Source: a virus
Reading direction: 5' to 3' (one strand)
IMG/VR virus record: IMGVR_UViG_3300031673_000163
Span: 1-41,166 of that record
DNA: 41,166 nucleotides
Below, piece after piece: positions 16,159 to 24,224 of this stretch. Position 1 is the stretch's first letter. Each line of letters starts with the position of its first letter. A program made the position numbers and the translations under genes. The notes beneath the pieces were generated by a model. The model made no database searches. It was given only the letters and a program-made list of their open reading frames with translations, and was not told the DNA's origin.

Positions 16159-17952
16159 TTAAAGATTATTCAAAAGTTCCTCAATAGAAACTACCTTAAT
16201 TCCAAGATTTTCAGCTTTCTTTTGCTTACTCGACCCTTTACTTGGATCAGCTACAACTAACACGTCAAGATCTTTTGTAACTTTTTCCCAAATATCATAT
16301 CCCTTATTTTTAATCAAATCATAATAATAAGATTTCGTCTCATGGAATTTTCCAGTAAAACATATTTTCATCAGGTCTCCTTTTGCTTCAACATTTCTAA
16401 TGGGTAAAATTTTTAAAAGACGATCAATATATTCTTGATTATCTTTTAAACCATTAAAAAGAACTTTAGCTCTTTCAGGACCAATTCCTTGAATTGCCTC
16501 AAATTGATCAATATTATATTTTCTAATTTCTTCCAAAGATCTACCTTCTAACAAATCAGCACTCAAAGATCTTCCTATTCCTTCAAGATTTACAGACGAA
16601 AGAATCTGCCATTCAAAAACTCCATTTTCTTTAACTTTTTGAATCTCACCAAAAAGATTATTAGTTGAGGACTCAGCAAATCCTTCTAACGTGATGATAT
16701 CATCTTTATCTAAATGAAAAATATCAACTAAATTATATACATACAAATCATCTATCATTTTTCTTAGAGTTGGTTCACCAAGTCGTTCAATACCAATTCT
16801 AACAACAGCATCCATAAGTTTAACTAAATGCTTTCCCCTACAATCAGGATTAATACATACCATTTCTGGATCTTCATATCTAACATCAGAGTCACAAGCA
16901 GGACAATTAGTAATATAAATCCATTCTCTTTCTTGTCCTTGTGATACTCCAGCTGCAAAAGGTATTACATCACCAGCACGTTCAATCTTCAATTCATCTC
17001 CTATATGAATATCCATATCTCTTATATTTTTCATATTATGAAGATTGACATTTCGAATTGTAACTCCGCTAACTTCTACTGGTTCTACATTACCAATGGG
17101 AGTAATTGTATGTTTACCAACACTCCATGTTACTCCATTCAACTTTGAAAATGCAAATGGATTGGCAAATTTAAATGCTATCTCAGATTTTGAATAATGT
17201 CTTGTTGATCCTAATTGTTCTGCATATTCCTGATCATCAATTTTAAAAACAATACCATCAGCAGGATAATCTAACATCTTAATATCTCTTTCAATTATCC
17301 TTATTCCTTCTTCTCCAAGATTTTCTATGTCATTTAAATTCAATTTTACACCAAGATGACGAAAATCTACCAGAGTTAATATTTCGCCAACACTATAATC
17401 AATATCATCTCTATTTAATATTCCTCCAACTGCATTCCTTTCATTTTTATAAGATTCGCCACCCTTTCTGACGACCTTATTTATATTTTCTCTAAAACTA
17501 GATTTTTTAAAAAGAATTTCACCTCTAACATCTTTAGATCCAGTTGTTGAAAAAACTTTTATTAGAGGAAGTTTATCTGATACATCTTCGCCAACAATAC
17601 CATCTCCCCTTGTAGCCAAAACTCCATCTCTTAAATCTCCAGATACACCATCATATTTTACTTCACTTTTGAACATTTCATTTTTTGATCTAGCAACTTT
17701 TCTACACCATTTTACAAGATCTTTAAATGAATATACTTTATCAAGACTCAACATTGATATTTTATGACGAATCTTTTTTTCATTCGTTACTGGAGTATGT
17801 ACTTTAACTAAAAGTTCATTTGAAGGATCAAGTTCTTTAAGTTCATTTACTAATTTATCATACTCAATGTCAGAAATAATTGGGTCGCTCTTTTCCCAAT
17901 AAAGTTTATCATGTTTAGTTATTTCTAAAACCAGTTCATCTATTCTATTCAT
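16159..17952 (-). CDS. ligA: NAD-dependent DNA ligase
   Basis: A 597-residue protein, somewhat shorter than bacterial LigA (about 670). It has the full domain series: an N-terminal NMN-binding Ia domain; the adenylation domain with KYDG (active Lys99) and the later VFKIDD segment; an OB fold; a four-Cys zinc finger (CPAC, then C-x4-C, about 345-370); helix-hairpin-helix repeats (about 430-510); and a C-terminal BRCT domain (about 525-597). It seals nicks using NAD+. T4-type phages usually carry ATP-dependent ligases, so an NAD-type enzyme is a distinguishing feature. It lies in the same operon as two nucleotidyltransferases. The RBS is TAGGAG. Confidence 0.95.
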   Translation of the reverse strand: MNRIDELVLEITKHDKLYWEKSDPIISDIEYDKLVNELKELDPSNELLVKVHTPVTNEKKIRHKISMLSLDKVYSFKDLVKWCRKVARSKNEMFKSEVKYDGVSGDLRDGVLATRGDGIVGEDVSDKLPLIKVFSTTGSKDVRGEILFKKSSFRENINKVVRKGGESYKNERNAVGGILNRDDIDYSVGEILTLVDFRHLGVKLNLNDIENLGEEGIRIIERDIKMLDYPADGIVFKIDDQEYAEQLGSTRHYSKSEIAFKFANPFAFSKLNGVTWSVGKHTITPIGNVEPVEVSGVTIRNVNLHNMKNIRDMDIHIGDELKIERAGDVIPFAAGVSQGQEREWIYITNCPACDSDVRYEDPEMVCINPDCRGKHLVKLMDAVVRIGIERLGEPTLRKMIDDLYVYNLVDIFHLDKDDIITLEGFAESSTNNLFGEIQKVKENGVFEWQILSSVNLEGIGRSLSADLLEGRSLEEIRKYNIDQFEAIQGIGPERAKVLFNGLKDNQEYIDRLLKILPIRNVEAKGDLMKICFTGKFHETKSYYYDLIKNKGYDIWEKVTKDLDVLVVADPSKGSSKQKKAENLGIKVVSIEELLNNL

Positions 17953-17976
17953 ACTATTCTCCTAAAGATTGTTTTA

Positions 17977-18906
17977 CTATTTTAAAATTAATTGTCCATT
18001 GTCAATTCTGGGTAATTTTCTAAAAGAAAAAGGTTTTTGTAAAGAAATTAAATTCTCCAAAAATTTTAATTGTTCTTCAAAAATTAAATAAACCATAAAA
18101 GATAATTCTCTTGTAGCTCTAATCATTTTACTCTTATCTTTATCACTAAACCAACCCTTAACTTCAAAAATAATTTTATCATCAACTAGAAAATCGGGTA
18201 TATAAATTCTTTTAATCTCTTCATCAAAATATGGAAATCTCAAACTACATCTACTCCATCGATCTTTAAAGAAATATTCTAAAATATAAATAAATCTTCT
18301 TTCATATGAACTTTGATAAAAAATATCATTTATATAACCAGTTTTAAACCTTGATTTCATAGAGAATTTACCATCAATATAAGCTTGAGATATAATTTTT
18401 GATTGTTTTTCTCTTTCTTTTGGATCTAAAAACCTTGTAATTGTTCGATGCCGAAGTAATTCTCTTTCTCTTGGATTTCTGAATCTGTTTTTTGTAGAAT
18501 TGCTCATATTACTTCTGGCTTGTTTAGTCCATTGTTTTTTCCTAACTTTCAACATATGTTCTCTTTTAGTTTGCCACAATTTCTTTGCTGCTAAACTACT
18601 ACTAATTCTTTTTTTCTCTTTAAAATATGGATCATTATCTAGTTTGTATTTGATAACTTTGTTACCAATCTTAGATGCTCTTCTATTATCTTTTCTTCCT
18701 TTCTCAGTATTTTTAGATTCTTTAATACCAGACATCATCTTTTGTCTGATATCTTTATTTAACCAGTTCTTTTTTGCTAATTCTTGTTTCTTTTTAATCT
18801 GTTCTTCTGACAAATTAAGTTTTTTTCCTTTATTGTTATGACCTACAATAAATCTATTACCAGGTTTTACTAAAAAACCACAACCGCACTCACAAAATTT
18901 TTTCAT
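17977..18906 (-). CDS. Homing-type endonuclease of the PD-(D/E)XK fold
   Basis: A 309-residue very basic protein. It opens with a short Cys module (CECGCG) and Lys/Arg-rich repeats (about 30-185) typical of phage homing endonuclease DNA-binding regions. The C-terminal nuclease has SSYERRF (Glu202), YIPDF (Pro237-Asp238) and FEVKG (Glu248, Lys250): the PD-(D/E)XK active-site series, close to Vsr-like nucleases. It sits between the ligase and RlaP-like genes in the middle of an otherwise metabolic operon, as expected for an inserted selfish gene. The RBS is GAGG at a rather long spacing of about 11. Confidence 0.75.
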   Translation of the reverse strand: MKKFCECGCGFLVKPGNRFIVGHNNKGKKLNLSEEQIKKKQELAKKNWLNKDIRQKMMSGIKESKNTEKGRKDNRRASKIGNKVIKYKLDNDPYFKEKKRISSSLAAKKLWQTKREHMLKVRKKQWTKQARSNMSNSTKNRFRNPRERELLRHRTITRFLDPKEREKQSKIISQAYIDGKFSMKSRFKTGYINDIFYQSSYERRFIYILEYFFKDRWSRCSLRFPYFDEEIKRIYIPDFLVDDKIIFEVKGWFSDKDKSKMIRATRELSFMVYLIFEEQLKFLENLISLQKPFSFRKLPRIDNGQLILK

Positions 18907-18937
18907 ACCAATACAATCCTCTATTTTTATTTTTGTT

Positions 18938-20008
18938 CTAACATAGATCGCATATCGTACGACTTTCTAATAGAGGTTTAACTATATCTATACATAATTT
19001 ATTAATTATAGTTCTGTTTGGTTTATCTGGGAGCGATGATTTTAAATATAATTCTTCAAAATCATCTTCTACATGTTGAAGTTTCTCTAATAAATATTCA
19101 TAACTATATTTTCCATTTCTAATTTCAATCAAAAAATCAGCATCAGGTCTTGGAAAACTAATCTTACCACTTAAGAGAAGTTCTTCTGTCTCTGAAATCA
19201 ACCTGAAACAATGCATGCAAAATTTTGTATCATAACCAAATTTTTTCTCCAGTATAGCTCTATCTGGATTTCTATTCTTTTTCCAGTTTTGATAAGAATT
19301 CCATTCCCTCATTGAGTTACTATAAGCTTTCTCTCTATCAAGAGCCTCAATCAAATTATCAGAAACAGTCATTATCTTTGAAACTGCATTATAGTCTATA
19401 TTAACCAAATTTTGAATTGCAGAAATATAAGATACTGTTTCTTCCATTTTTTCTAACTCAACTGCTAATTTATGATGTTTTCCTATTTGTTTTAAATATG
19501 TAGATAATAATGCATTAAACGCTCCGATCTGATCTTTTGGTAGTAATGATTTGTTTTCAGGAAGACCATAATCACTTCTATTTGGTTGTTTCTTCGGCGG
19601 GTTTAATAACCAACTTCTATGTCTTTGTATTCTTTTTAACTGTGAATTAGCATATCCAAAAAAAGTATGTTTGCATTTTTTAGAAACAAAATACCTTCTA
19701 TTTAAAATAATATCATCCCACTCTTTAGTTTTATGAAGGATAAACTCATCTGGTATGAATAAAAACTCTATAATATTTGGATTATTATCAAGTGTTAGAA
19801 TGAGAAATTTTCGAATTTCATAAAACTCAAGATCTACTACGTCATCTTTGGGTTGTTCTACTCGATTCAAGAAACCATAAAAATATTCCTCGCTTGGAAT
19901 AAACACACCTCTTATATCTGTATCAGATAATTCTGTATTTGTTCCATAAAGATGACTTCCTGTTATAAATTTAGATATTAGTTTAAAATTATTCGGTAGA
20001 TTTAACAT
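18938..20008 (-). CDS. RlaP-like nucleotidyltransferase (DNA polymerase beta superfamily)
   Basis: A 356-residue protein with the nucleotidyltransferase signature GSHLYGT (Gly17-Ser18) followed by DTDIRG (two Asp of the metal site, about 29 and 31). A large helical C-terminal part contains NPNIIEFLF, PKDQIGAF and others. This matches RlaP (PF10127), a polymerase-beta-like family linked to RNA repair. Overlapping the upstream gene by 20 bases, it shares an operon with a CCA-adding-type enzyme and a DNA ligase, which supports a role in mending or tailing nucleic acid ends, perhaps tRNA broken by host defences. The substrate is inferred. Confidence 0.8.
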   Translation of the reverse strand: MLNLPNNFKLISKFITGSHLYGTNTELSDTDIRGVFIPSEEYFYGFLNRVEQPKDDVVDLEFYEIRKFLILTLDNNPNIIEFLFIPDEFILHKTKEWDDIILNRRYFVSKKCKHTFFGYANSQLKRIQRHRSWLLNPPKKQPNRSDYGLPENKSLLPKDQIGAFNALLSTYLKQIGKHHKLAVELEKMEETVSYISAIQNLVNIDYNAVSKIMTVSDNLIEALDREKAYSNSMREWNSYQNWKKNRNPDRAILEKKFGYDTKFCMHCFRLISETEELLLSGKISFPRPDADFLIEIRNGKYSYEYLLEKLQHVEDDFEELYLKSSLPDKPNRTIINKLCIDIVKPLLESRTICDLC

Positions 20009-20402
20009 TAACCTTCTCTTTTTCTTTCTCAGATGTTAAATCTACTGATGAATGTAAATCACCATTCTGTTTTCTTCCCGTTTTCGAATACATGTCTTTC
20101 CAAAATTGCCAATCACACAAAGGACCATCTACTCCAAAAACTTTTCTCATTTCTTCCATATCACCTACTGTAAGTTCGTCAATAAATCGGAGTAATGTCT
20201 CTGGTTTATCAGATGGTTGTATCCTGCAAAATAGTACTTTAATAAAATCTAGAATAACTTTACTAGATACATCATTTACATAGAAATCTATCTTGTAACC
20301 ATATTGAGGATGATCATCTTTTTTGCTTAATGTTAAATCAGCAATCAACCTCTGTAAATCCTTATCAATAGCACCTTCTGATCTTTTTCCTTTCATTTTC
20401 AT
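19989..20402 (-). CDS. Unknown protein upstream of the RlaP-like gene (137 aa)
   Basis: A 137-residue soluble protein with a basic start (MKMKGKRSEG) and a central helical part that includes DELTVGDMEEMRKVFG. The last ~25 residues are charged and look disordered. GAGAGG precedes the ATG by 7 bases. Its end overlaps the start of the RlaP-like gene by 20 bases, so the two are likely cotranslated and may interact. No family recognised. Confidence 0.6.
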   Translation of the reverse strand: MKMKGKRSEGAIDKDLQRLIADLTLSKKDDHPQYGYKIDFYVNDVSSKVILDFIKVLFCRIQPSDKPETLLRFIDELTVGDMEEMRKVFGVDGPLCDWQFWKDMYSKTGRKQNGDLHSSVDLTSEKEKEKVNVKSTE

Positions 20403-20403
20403 T

Positions 20404-20559
20404 TTAAAACCTCTCTTTAACTAAAATTTTTAAAAACAAATTACGATGACGATGCACCTCTAGGCGGGTACATTCCTCCTGTAGAATCAATACAGTACCC
20501 TCATATAAAAAACCATCATTGACGTCAGTGATTCTCTGACTTTTATATATTTGAATCAT
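20404..20559 (-). CDS. Possible small protein (51 aa)
   Basis: An open frame fills the 167-base gap between two operon genes and ends inside the next gene's ribosome binding region. The product starts MIQIYKSQRITDVNDGF and is mostly beta-like and basic. The start has only a weak RBS, so it is less certain than its neighbours. The filling of the gap, with no leftover spacer, favours a real gene. Confidence 0.4.
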   Translation of the reverse strand: MIQIYKSQRITDVNDGFLYEGTVLILQEECTRLEVHRHRNLFLKILVKERF

Positions 20560-20569
20560 CGTAAACTTT

Positions 20570-21910
20570 TCATAGAATCTCCAATTTCAAATACTTAAAA
20601 ACTAATTGTTTAAGGTTATATATATTATTTAGTTCAGGAACATCAACAACATTTTGAAGCAAGAATTTTAAAATATCTCCGATGAGTTTTCCTTGAGGGA
20701 TACCAGTTATTTTCATAATATCATTACCATTTAATTTCAAATGTTTAAAATTATTTGGTGGTTCCCTCGTTAATTCAGTTCTAATATCAGAAATAAGTTC
20801 TCTTGCTTTTGACAACTCATAATTTCCACGAAACAAATTTGACTTTCTATCAGAAAATTTCAATCGCACAATATCCTTATAATTAATTCCATGATCAGCT
20901 AATGCTTTAAGAGTTCTTCTAATTGATTTTGGTGATCTAAAATCTCTCATATGTAACTCGTTTATAAATGATACATAATTAGTATCGTCGTTAGAAAATC
21001 TAAGATGTTCTAATTCCTTTCTAACTACAACAGCTCCAGCTTTTTCATGACCAGCAAAATGAAACTCTCTTGTTTCTATATCTTGACACGCTGTTATTAC
21101 TTTACCAATGTCATGAAGGTATCCACCAAGTCGTAACAATGGATATTTTTTTGATATATTATCTCCGCACATCATACTGTGTGTAAATATATCTTCATTA
21201 TGATATGGTCCATGATCATGATCAAAACACCTGTCCAAAGTTGGAAAAATATACTTTAAAACATCGATCTCATGAAGAGCTAAAAAGAATATAGATGGTT
21301 TTCTATAATTCATACTTTTTAAAATTTCAATTTGAATTCTCTCCACATCAATATACTTTTCAACAAAGTAAGAATATTTCTTTAAAGCTTCTTTAGTACC
21401 TTCATCAAACTTACCTTCTATAAGAGCTAAAAATCTACAGGCTCTTATAATTCTATTTGGATCTTCATAAATGCGTTTTTCAGGATTACCTACAAACCTG
21501 ATTACCTTATTTCTTAAATCTTCTTTCCCTCCAAATCTGTCAATTATTTCTCCAGTATATTGACATCTTGCCATAGCATTTATTGTAAGATCACGACGAG
21601 ATAAATCTTCACCTATTGTTTTAGCAACTGAAATTTCAACATTCTTATCACTCAATCCAAAATATTTATCAGTTCTAAAAGTTGCTACTTCTACACCATC
21701 CACAAAAACAACTTTAAATGATTTACCTACCGTTTTAATTTTTTGTTCTTTGAATAGTTCTTCAATTTCATCTGAAGTTGCAGATGTAGCAATATCTATA
21801 TCCTTTGCTTCTACACCTCTCAAAAAATCCCTAACAGCTCCACCAACTACATAGGTTTCAAACCCATTTTGGCAAAGCCTATCAACTATGTATTTTGGTG
21901 TTGCTTCCAT
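20570..21910 (-). CDS. cca: CCA-adding enzyme / poly(A) polymerase family nucleotidyltransferase with HD domain
   Basis: A 446-residue class II nucleotidyltransferase. Motifs in order: YVVGGAVRDFLRG (nucleotide-binding GG-x-VRD, residues 20-32), DIDIAT (metal-binding Asp38 and Asp40), LSRRDLTINAM (about 105), and the EDPNRIIRACRF neck helix. A C-terminal HD phosphohydrolase domain follows (GGYLHDIGK, with other His around GHEK), as in bacterial CCA enzymes with phosphatase activity. It would rebuild or repair the CCA end of tRNA; the HD domain can remove 2',3'-cyclic phosphate ends. The RBS is AAAGGAG. Poly(A) polymerase activity cannot be excluded by sequence reading. Confidence 0.9.
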   Translation of the reverse strand: MEATPKYIVDRLCQNGFETYVVGGAVRDFLRGVEAKDIDIATSATSDEIEELFKEQKIKTVGKSFKVVFVDGVEVATFRTDKYFGLSDKNVEISVAKTIGEDLSRRDLTINAMARCQYTGEIIDRFGGKEDLRNKVIRFVGNPEKRIYEDPNRIIRACRFLALIEGKFDEGTKEALKKYSYFVEKYIDVERIQIEILKSMNYRKPSIFFLALHEIDVLKYIFPTLDRCFDHDHGPYHNEDIFTHSMMCGDNISKKYPLLRLGGYLHDIGKVITACQDIETREFHFAGHEKAGAVVVRKELEHLRFSNDDTNYVSFINELHMRDFRSPKSIRRTLKALADHGINYKDIVRLKFSDRKSNLFRGNYELSKARELISDIRTELTREPPNNFKHLKLNGNDIMKITGIPQGKLIGDILKFLLQNVVDVPELNNIYNLKQLVFKYLKLEIL

Positions 21911-21911
21911 T

Positions 21912-22217
21912 TTAATTCTCCTTTATATATTTTCTAACTTCTGACTCATCTTTTATTTCTTTACAATAACGATATGCCCATTTAGACTCTGTTATATATT
22001 TTCTAACTTCTGGTATGTCTTTAACAACTTTACAATAATAATATGCCCACATAGAAACTGTTATATATTTTCTAACTTCTGGTATATCTTTGACATTTTT
22101 GCAATAATAATATGCCCATTGAGAATCTGTTATAAGACTTCTAATGTTTAGATCATCTTCAACATAATAACAATAATTATATGACCATCCTGATATTTCT
22201 CTGGAATCTAACCACAT
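21912..22217 (-). CDS. Protein of tandem 23-residue repeats (101 aa)
   Basis: The start is placed at the ATG at 22217 (MWLDSREIS) because AAGGAG lies 7 bases upstream; the nine codons before it lack an RBS. Almost the whole protein is four copies of a 23-residue unit of the form VRKYIT-x-S-x-WAYYYCK-x-VKDIPE; the first copy is degenerate, and a fifth partial copy ends the chain. At DNA level the period is 69 bases. Helical AYxYA-type repeats of this sort are common in phage proteins of unknown role and probably form a small alpha solenoid for protein binding. It is the first gene of the long operon. Confidence 0.65.
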   Translation of the reverse strand: MWLDSREISGWSYNYCYYVEDDLNIRSLITDSQWAYYYCKNVKDIPEVRKYITVSMWAYYYCKVVKDIPEVRKYITESKWAYRYCKEIKDESEVRKYIKEN

Positions 22218-22260
22218 TAATTTTCTCCTTAAAAAATAAAACAAACTCTATTCATTTGTT

Positions 22261-22277
22261 ATTAATATATATAGAAA
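22261..22277 (-). promoter_or_regulatory. Candidate minus-strand promoter element (TTTCTATATATATTAAT)
   Basis: The same 17-mer as at 8975-8991, here 44 bases upstream of the first ATG of the long minus-strand operon. As at the other divergent junction, it faces away from an AGAACA-type element on the plus strand. Confidence 0.45.
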
Positions 22278-22312
22278 ACAGTTACAAAAATAAACGAACT
22301 ACTTCGAAAATC

Positions 22313-22328
22313 AGAACAAATTATAAAA
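22313..22328 (+). promoter_or_regulatory. Candidate phage promoter element (AGAACAAATTATAAAA)
   Basis: Differs by two bases from the 16-mers at 5177 and 9012. It ends 27 bases upstream of the HAD-phosphatase ATG at 22356, in the divergent intergenic region. Confidence 0.5.
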
Positions 22329-22355
22329 TAGTAGTTTTAGTAAAAAAGAGTTAAA

Positions 22356-22865
22356 ATGGACATAAATAAATATCTAAACAAAATTCAAAAAGATGAATCA
22401 TTGTTTCCGATGGATTCTTATAAAGATGAAAAAAAGAAAAATAATATAATTAGAACTATGTATCCAGAACAAGTAAATCCAAATATACCAATTAGAAAAA
22501 GAGCTATGATTGATTTTGATGGAGTTATAAGTCAGTATTTGAACGGTTGGAATAATGGAGTATTATCAGACGACCTCATGATAGGAGCAAAAGAATCAAT
22601 AGTCGAACTAAGAGAAATGGGTTACGAAATAGTAATCTTTACTACTAGAGCATCTAAAGTTCATATGGTTAAACCAACTGCTGAAGAACAAATTGGTGCT
22701 CTAAAAGTTTGGTTAAAGAAACACAATATATATTACGATAGAATTACAGCTGAAAAACTAGGAGCTACATTTTATATTGACGATAAAGGTATCAGGTTTT
22801 CTGATTGGAAAACCACAATGAAACAAGTAAAGGATATCAACAAGAACGTAAATATGGAGGATTAA
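22356..22865 (+). CDS. HAD-superfamily phosphatase with N-terminal YLxxIQ tag
   Basis: A 169-residue protein. The HAD motifs are present: DFDGVIS (Asp53 nucleophile, Asp55), the motif II Thr in FTTRAS, a Lys in TAEKLG, and the metal-binding YIDDKGIRF. This small, nearly capless HAD type hydrolyses phosphate esters. Before the domain sit about 45 extra residues beginning INKYLNKIQ, which resemble the starts of the proteins at 37160 and 38500. It is the first gene of the plus-strand tail operon, under a candidate promoter, and is followed 6 bases later by the tail tube gene. The substrate is unknown; the N-terminal tag may matter for location. Confidence 0.8.
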   Translation: MDINKYLNKIQKDESLFPMDSYKDEKKKNNIIRTMYPEQVNPNIPIRKRAMIDFDGVISQYLNGWNNGVLSDDLMIGAKESIVELREMGYEIVIFTTRASKVHMVKPTAEEQIGALKVWLKKHNIYYDRITAEKLGATFYIDDKGIRFSDWKTTMKQVKDINKNVNMED

Positions 22866-22871
22866 TTTAAA

Positions 22872-23585
22872 ATGAAATATTCATTCTCAGAGTTAGGCCA
22901 AAACATCCTTACTCGTAAATTCGGCGGAACTACTGTAGGAGTTGCCGACCCTTATACTACTGGTTATCATTTTATATGGTTTGAAAGAATTCCAGTAGGA
23001 ATAGTTGAATACACTAAACTCGGAATTAGTGGAATTTCACAAACTTCTGAAATTCAAAATATTTTAGCCGCTTCCTGTTTATCTGTTACACCTCCCGGTG
23101 GAACTTTAAATAAAACAGAGTTTACAGGACTTGGTGGTGTAAAATGGGCAGTGCCATCTAATGTGGATTATGGAAATACTGTTTCTATTAAATTTCTAGA
23201 GTTCAACAAGACACCTATTCTAGATATTATGCATAGTTGGGTTAAAATGATTAGAGATTATAGAACTGGTGTTACTGACTTGGTAGATAATGATGATGGT
23301 AGCGGTTATACAAAAGCCACATATGCTGGTTTAATGTATTACTGGACAACAGCACCAGATGCAAAAACAATAGAATATTATGCATGTTATGATGGAATGT
23401 TCCCAGCAAAAGACCCACAGGACTTATATTCAAGTGATGTAGAAACAGTCGGAAGACTGGACGTTGAAATTGAATTTAATATTGACTATGCTTGGCATGA
23501 ACCATGGGTAAGAACAAAGTGTCAAACATTCGCAGAAACATTTTATTCAGCAAAAGATATAATTAAAGCCTATGGTACAAAGTAA
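22872..23585 (+). CDS. Tail tube protein (probable)
   Basis: A 237-residue protein with features of contractile-tail tube proteins: a long strand region, then FLEFNKTPILDIMHSW (a helix that lines the tube subunit in this family), followed by an acidic loop. A late segment contains YDGMFPAKDPQDL and VEIEFNIDYAW, the pattern T4 gp19-like tubes use for their last strands. Tube rings stack to form the channel for DNA, inside the sheath. The gene is followed by the Cys-rich family and a gp26-like gene, in the position where tail assembly chaperones occur. The call is by pattern, not alignment. Confidence 0.6.
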   Translation: MKYSFSELGQNILTRKFGGTTVGVADPYTTGYHFIWFERIPVGIVEYTKLGISGISQTSEIQNILAASCLSVTPPGGTLNKTEFTGLGGVKWAVPSNVDYGNTVSIKFLEFNKTPILDIMHSWVKMIRDYRTGVTDLVDNDDGSGYTKATYAGLMYYWTTAPDAKTIEYYACYDGMFPAKDPQDLYSSDVETVGRLDVEIEFNIDYAWHEPWVRTKCQTFAETFYSAKDIIKAYGTK

Positions 23586-23642
23586 GTGGTTAACATATAA
23601 CTTTCCACTACCTTGTTAATTTAAAAAAGGAGACATATACCA

Positions 23643-23882
23643 ATGAACATCAATAACTTAAAAATAACTTGTGGCGAGATCATTGTTAACGCAAAGTTGA
23701 CGAAAGAATCTAAACTGCAACTTTTAAATTTTGTACAAGTAGAGGCTGATGAACACCAACTAAAAGTATTTTTACTTGATGGTGAAATTATAACAAAATC
23801 AGATGACGAAGCAAAAGAAATCATTGATCAACGATTTGAACAATCAAAGTTTCATTCTTATTTTTTAGCGAAAGCCCAGTAG
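23643..23882 (+). CDS. Cys-rich helical family protein, N-terminal half (0 frame)
   Basis: Seventy-nine residues with an AAGGAG RBS. The segment SKLQLLNFVQVEADEHQLKV and the following FLLDGEII match the starts of the proteins at 24225 and 34998, defining a paralogous family. Here the frame ends early. The missing second half, with the family's Cys pattern, is encoded in the -1 frame directly after (to 24211). A canonical slippery heptamer lies 15 bases before the stop codon. The product is either a short regulatory form plus a fused long form made by frameshifting, or a gene broken by a one-base change. Confidence 0.65.
   Translation: MNINNLKITCGEIIVNAKLTKESKLQLLNFVQVEADEHQLKVFLLDGEIITKSDDEAKEIIDQRFEQSKFHSYFLAKAQ
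23861..23867 (+). promoter_or_regulatory. Candidate -1 ribosomal frameshift site U_UUU_UUA
   Basis: The heptamer T TTT TTA is in the correct phase (TAT-TTT-TTA-GCG). Slipping back one base joins the two halves into a 189-residue protein, close to its paralogs (174 and 197). Six bases downstream, GCCCAG (23874-23879) can pair exactly with CTGGGC (23920-23925). A competing local hairpin pairs TGCTCAG (23908-23914) with CTGGGCA (23920-23926). Confidence 0.55.
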
Positions 23883-24211
23883 GCATTATTTCAGGAATGT
23901 CTGTATTTGCTCAGCCAACCTGGGCAGCTTGGAGAGGGTTAAAAGGTTTGCATAATAAAAAAACTATACAATGTAAATCCATTACAAACTCAAAGAAAAA
24001 ACGTTTATGTTTAGATTCTGCTAATACTGAACTTTATCATAAAGAATTAGAAATTATAAAACGAGTTATTTCTCAAGATTGTCCTCAAAATAAAAATGAA
24101 GATCTTTGTAAAAAGAAAGGACAAAACGCAATTAATAATGTACAACAAAAATTAGTAAGATTATTAAACAGATCAAAACAAAGACGATTAAAGGGATTGT
24201 ATAGATATTAA
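23867..24211 (+). CDS. Cys-rich helical family protein, C-terminal half (-1 frame)
   Basis: The -1 frame, entered by slipping at 23861-23867, encodes about 114 residues. A hydrophobic stretch (SPVGIISGMSVFAQ) comes first, then a basic helical region with four Cys spaced C-x11-C-x23-C-x8-C. The paralog at 34998 has C-x12-C-x22-C-x8-C with matching residues between, so this is the second half of the same fold. The only ATG near the start (23897) has an unsuitable CAGGA directly against it, so independent initiation is poorly supported. The role is unknown; the place after the tail tube is where assembly chaperones usually lie. Confidence 0.6.
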   Translation, partial: SESPVGIISGMSVFAQPTWAAWRGLKGLHNKKTIQCKSITNSKKKRLCLDSANTELYHKELEIIKRVISQDCPQNKNEDLCKKKGQNAINNVQQKLVRLLNRSKQRRLKGLYRY

Positions 24212-24224
24212 GGAGATTATTACA

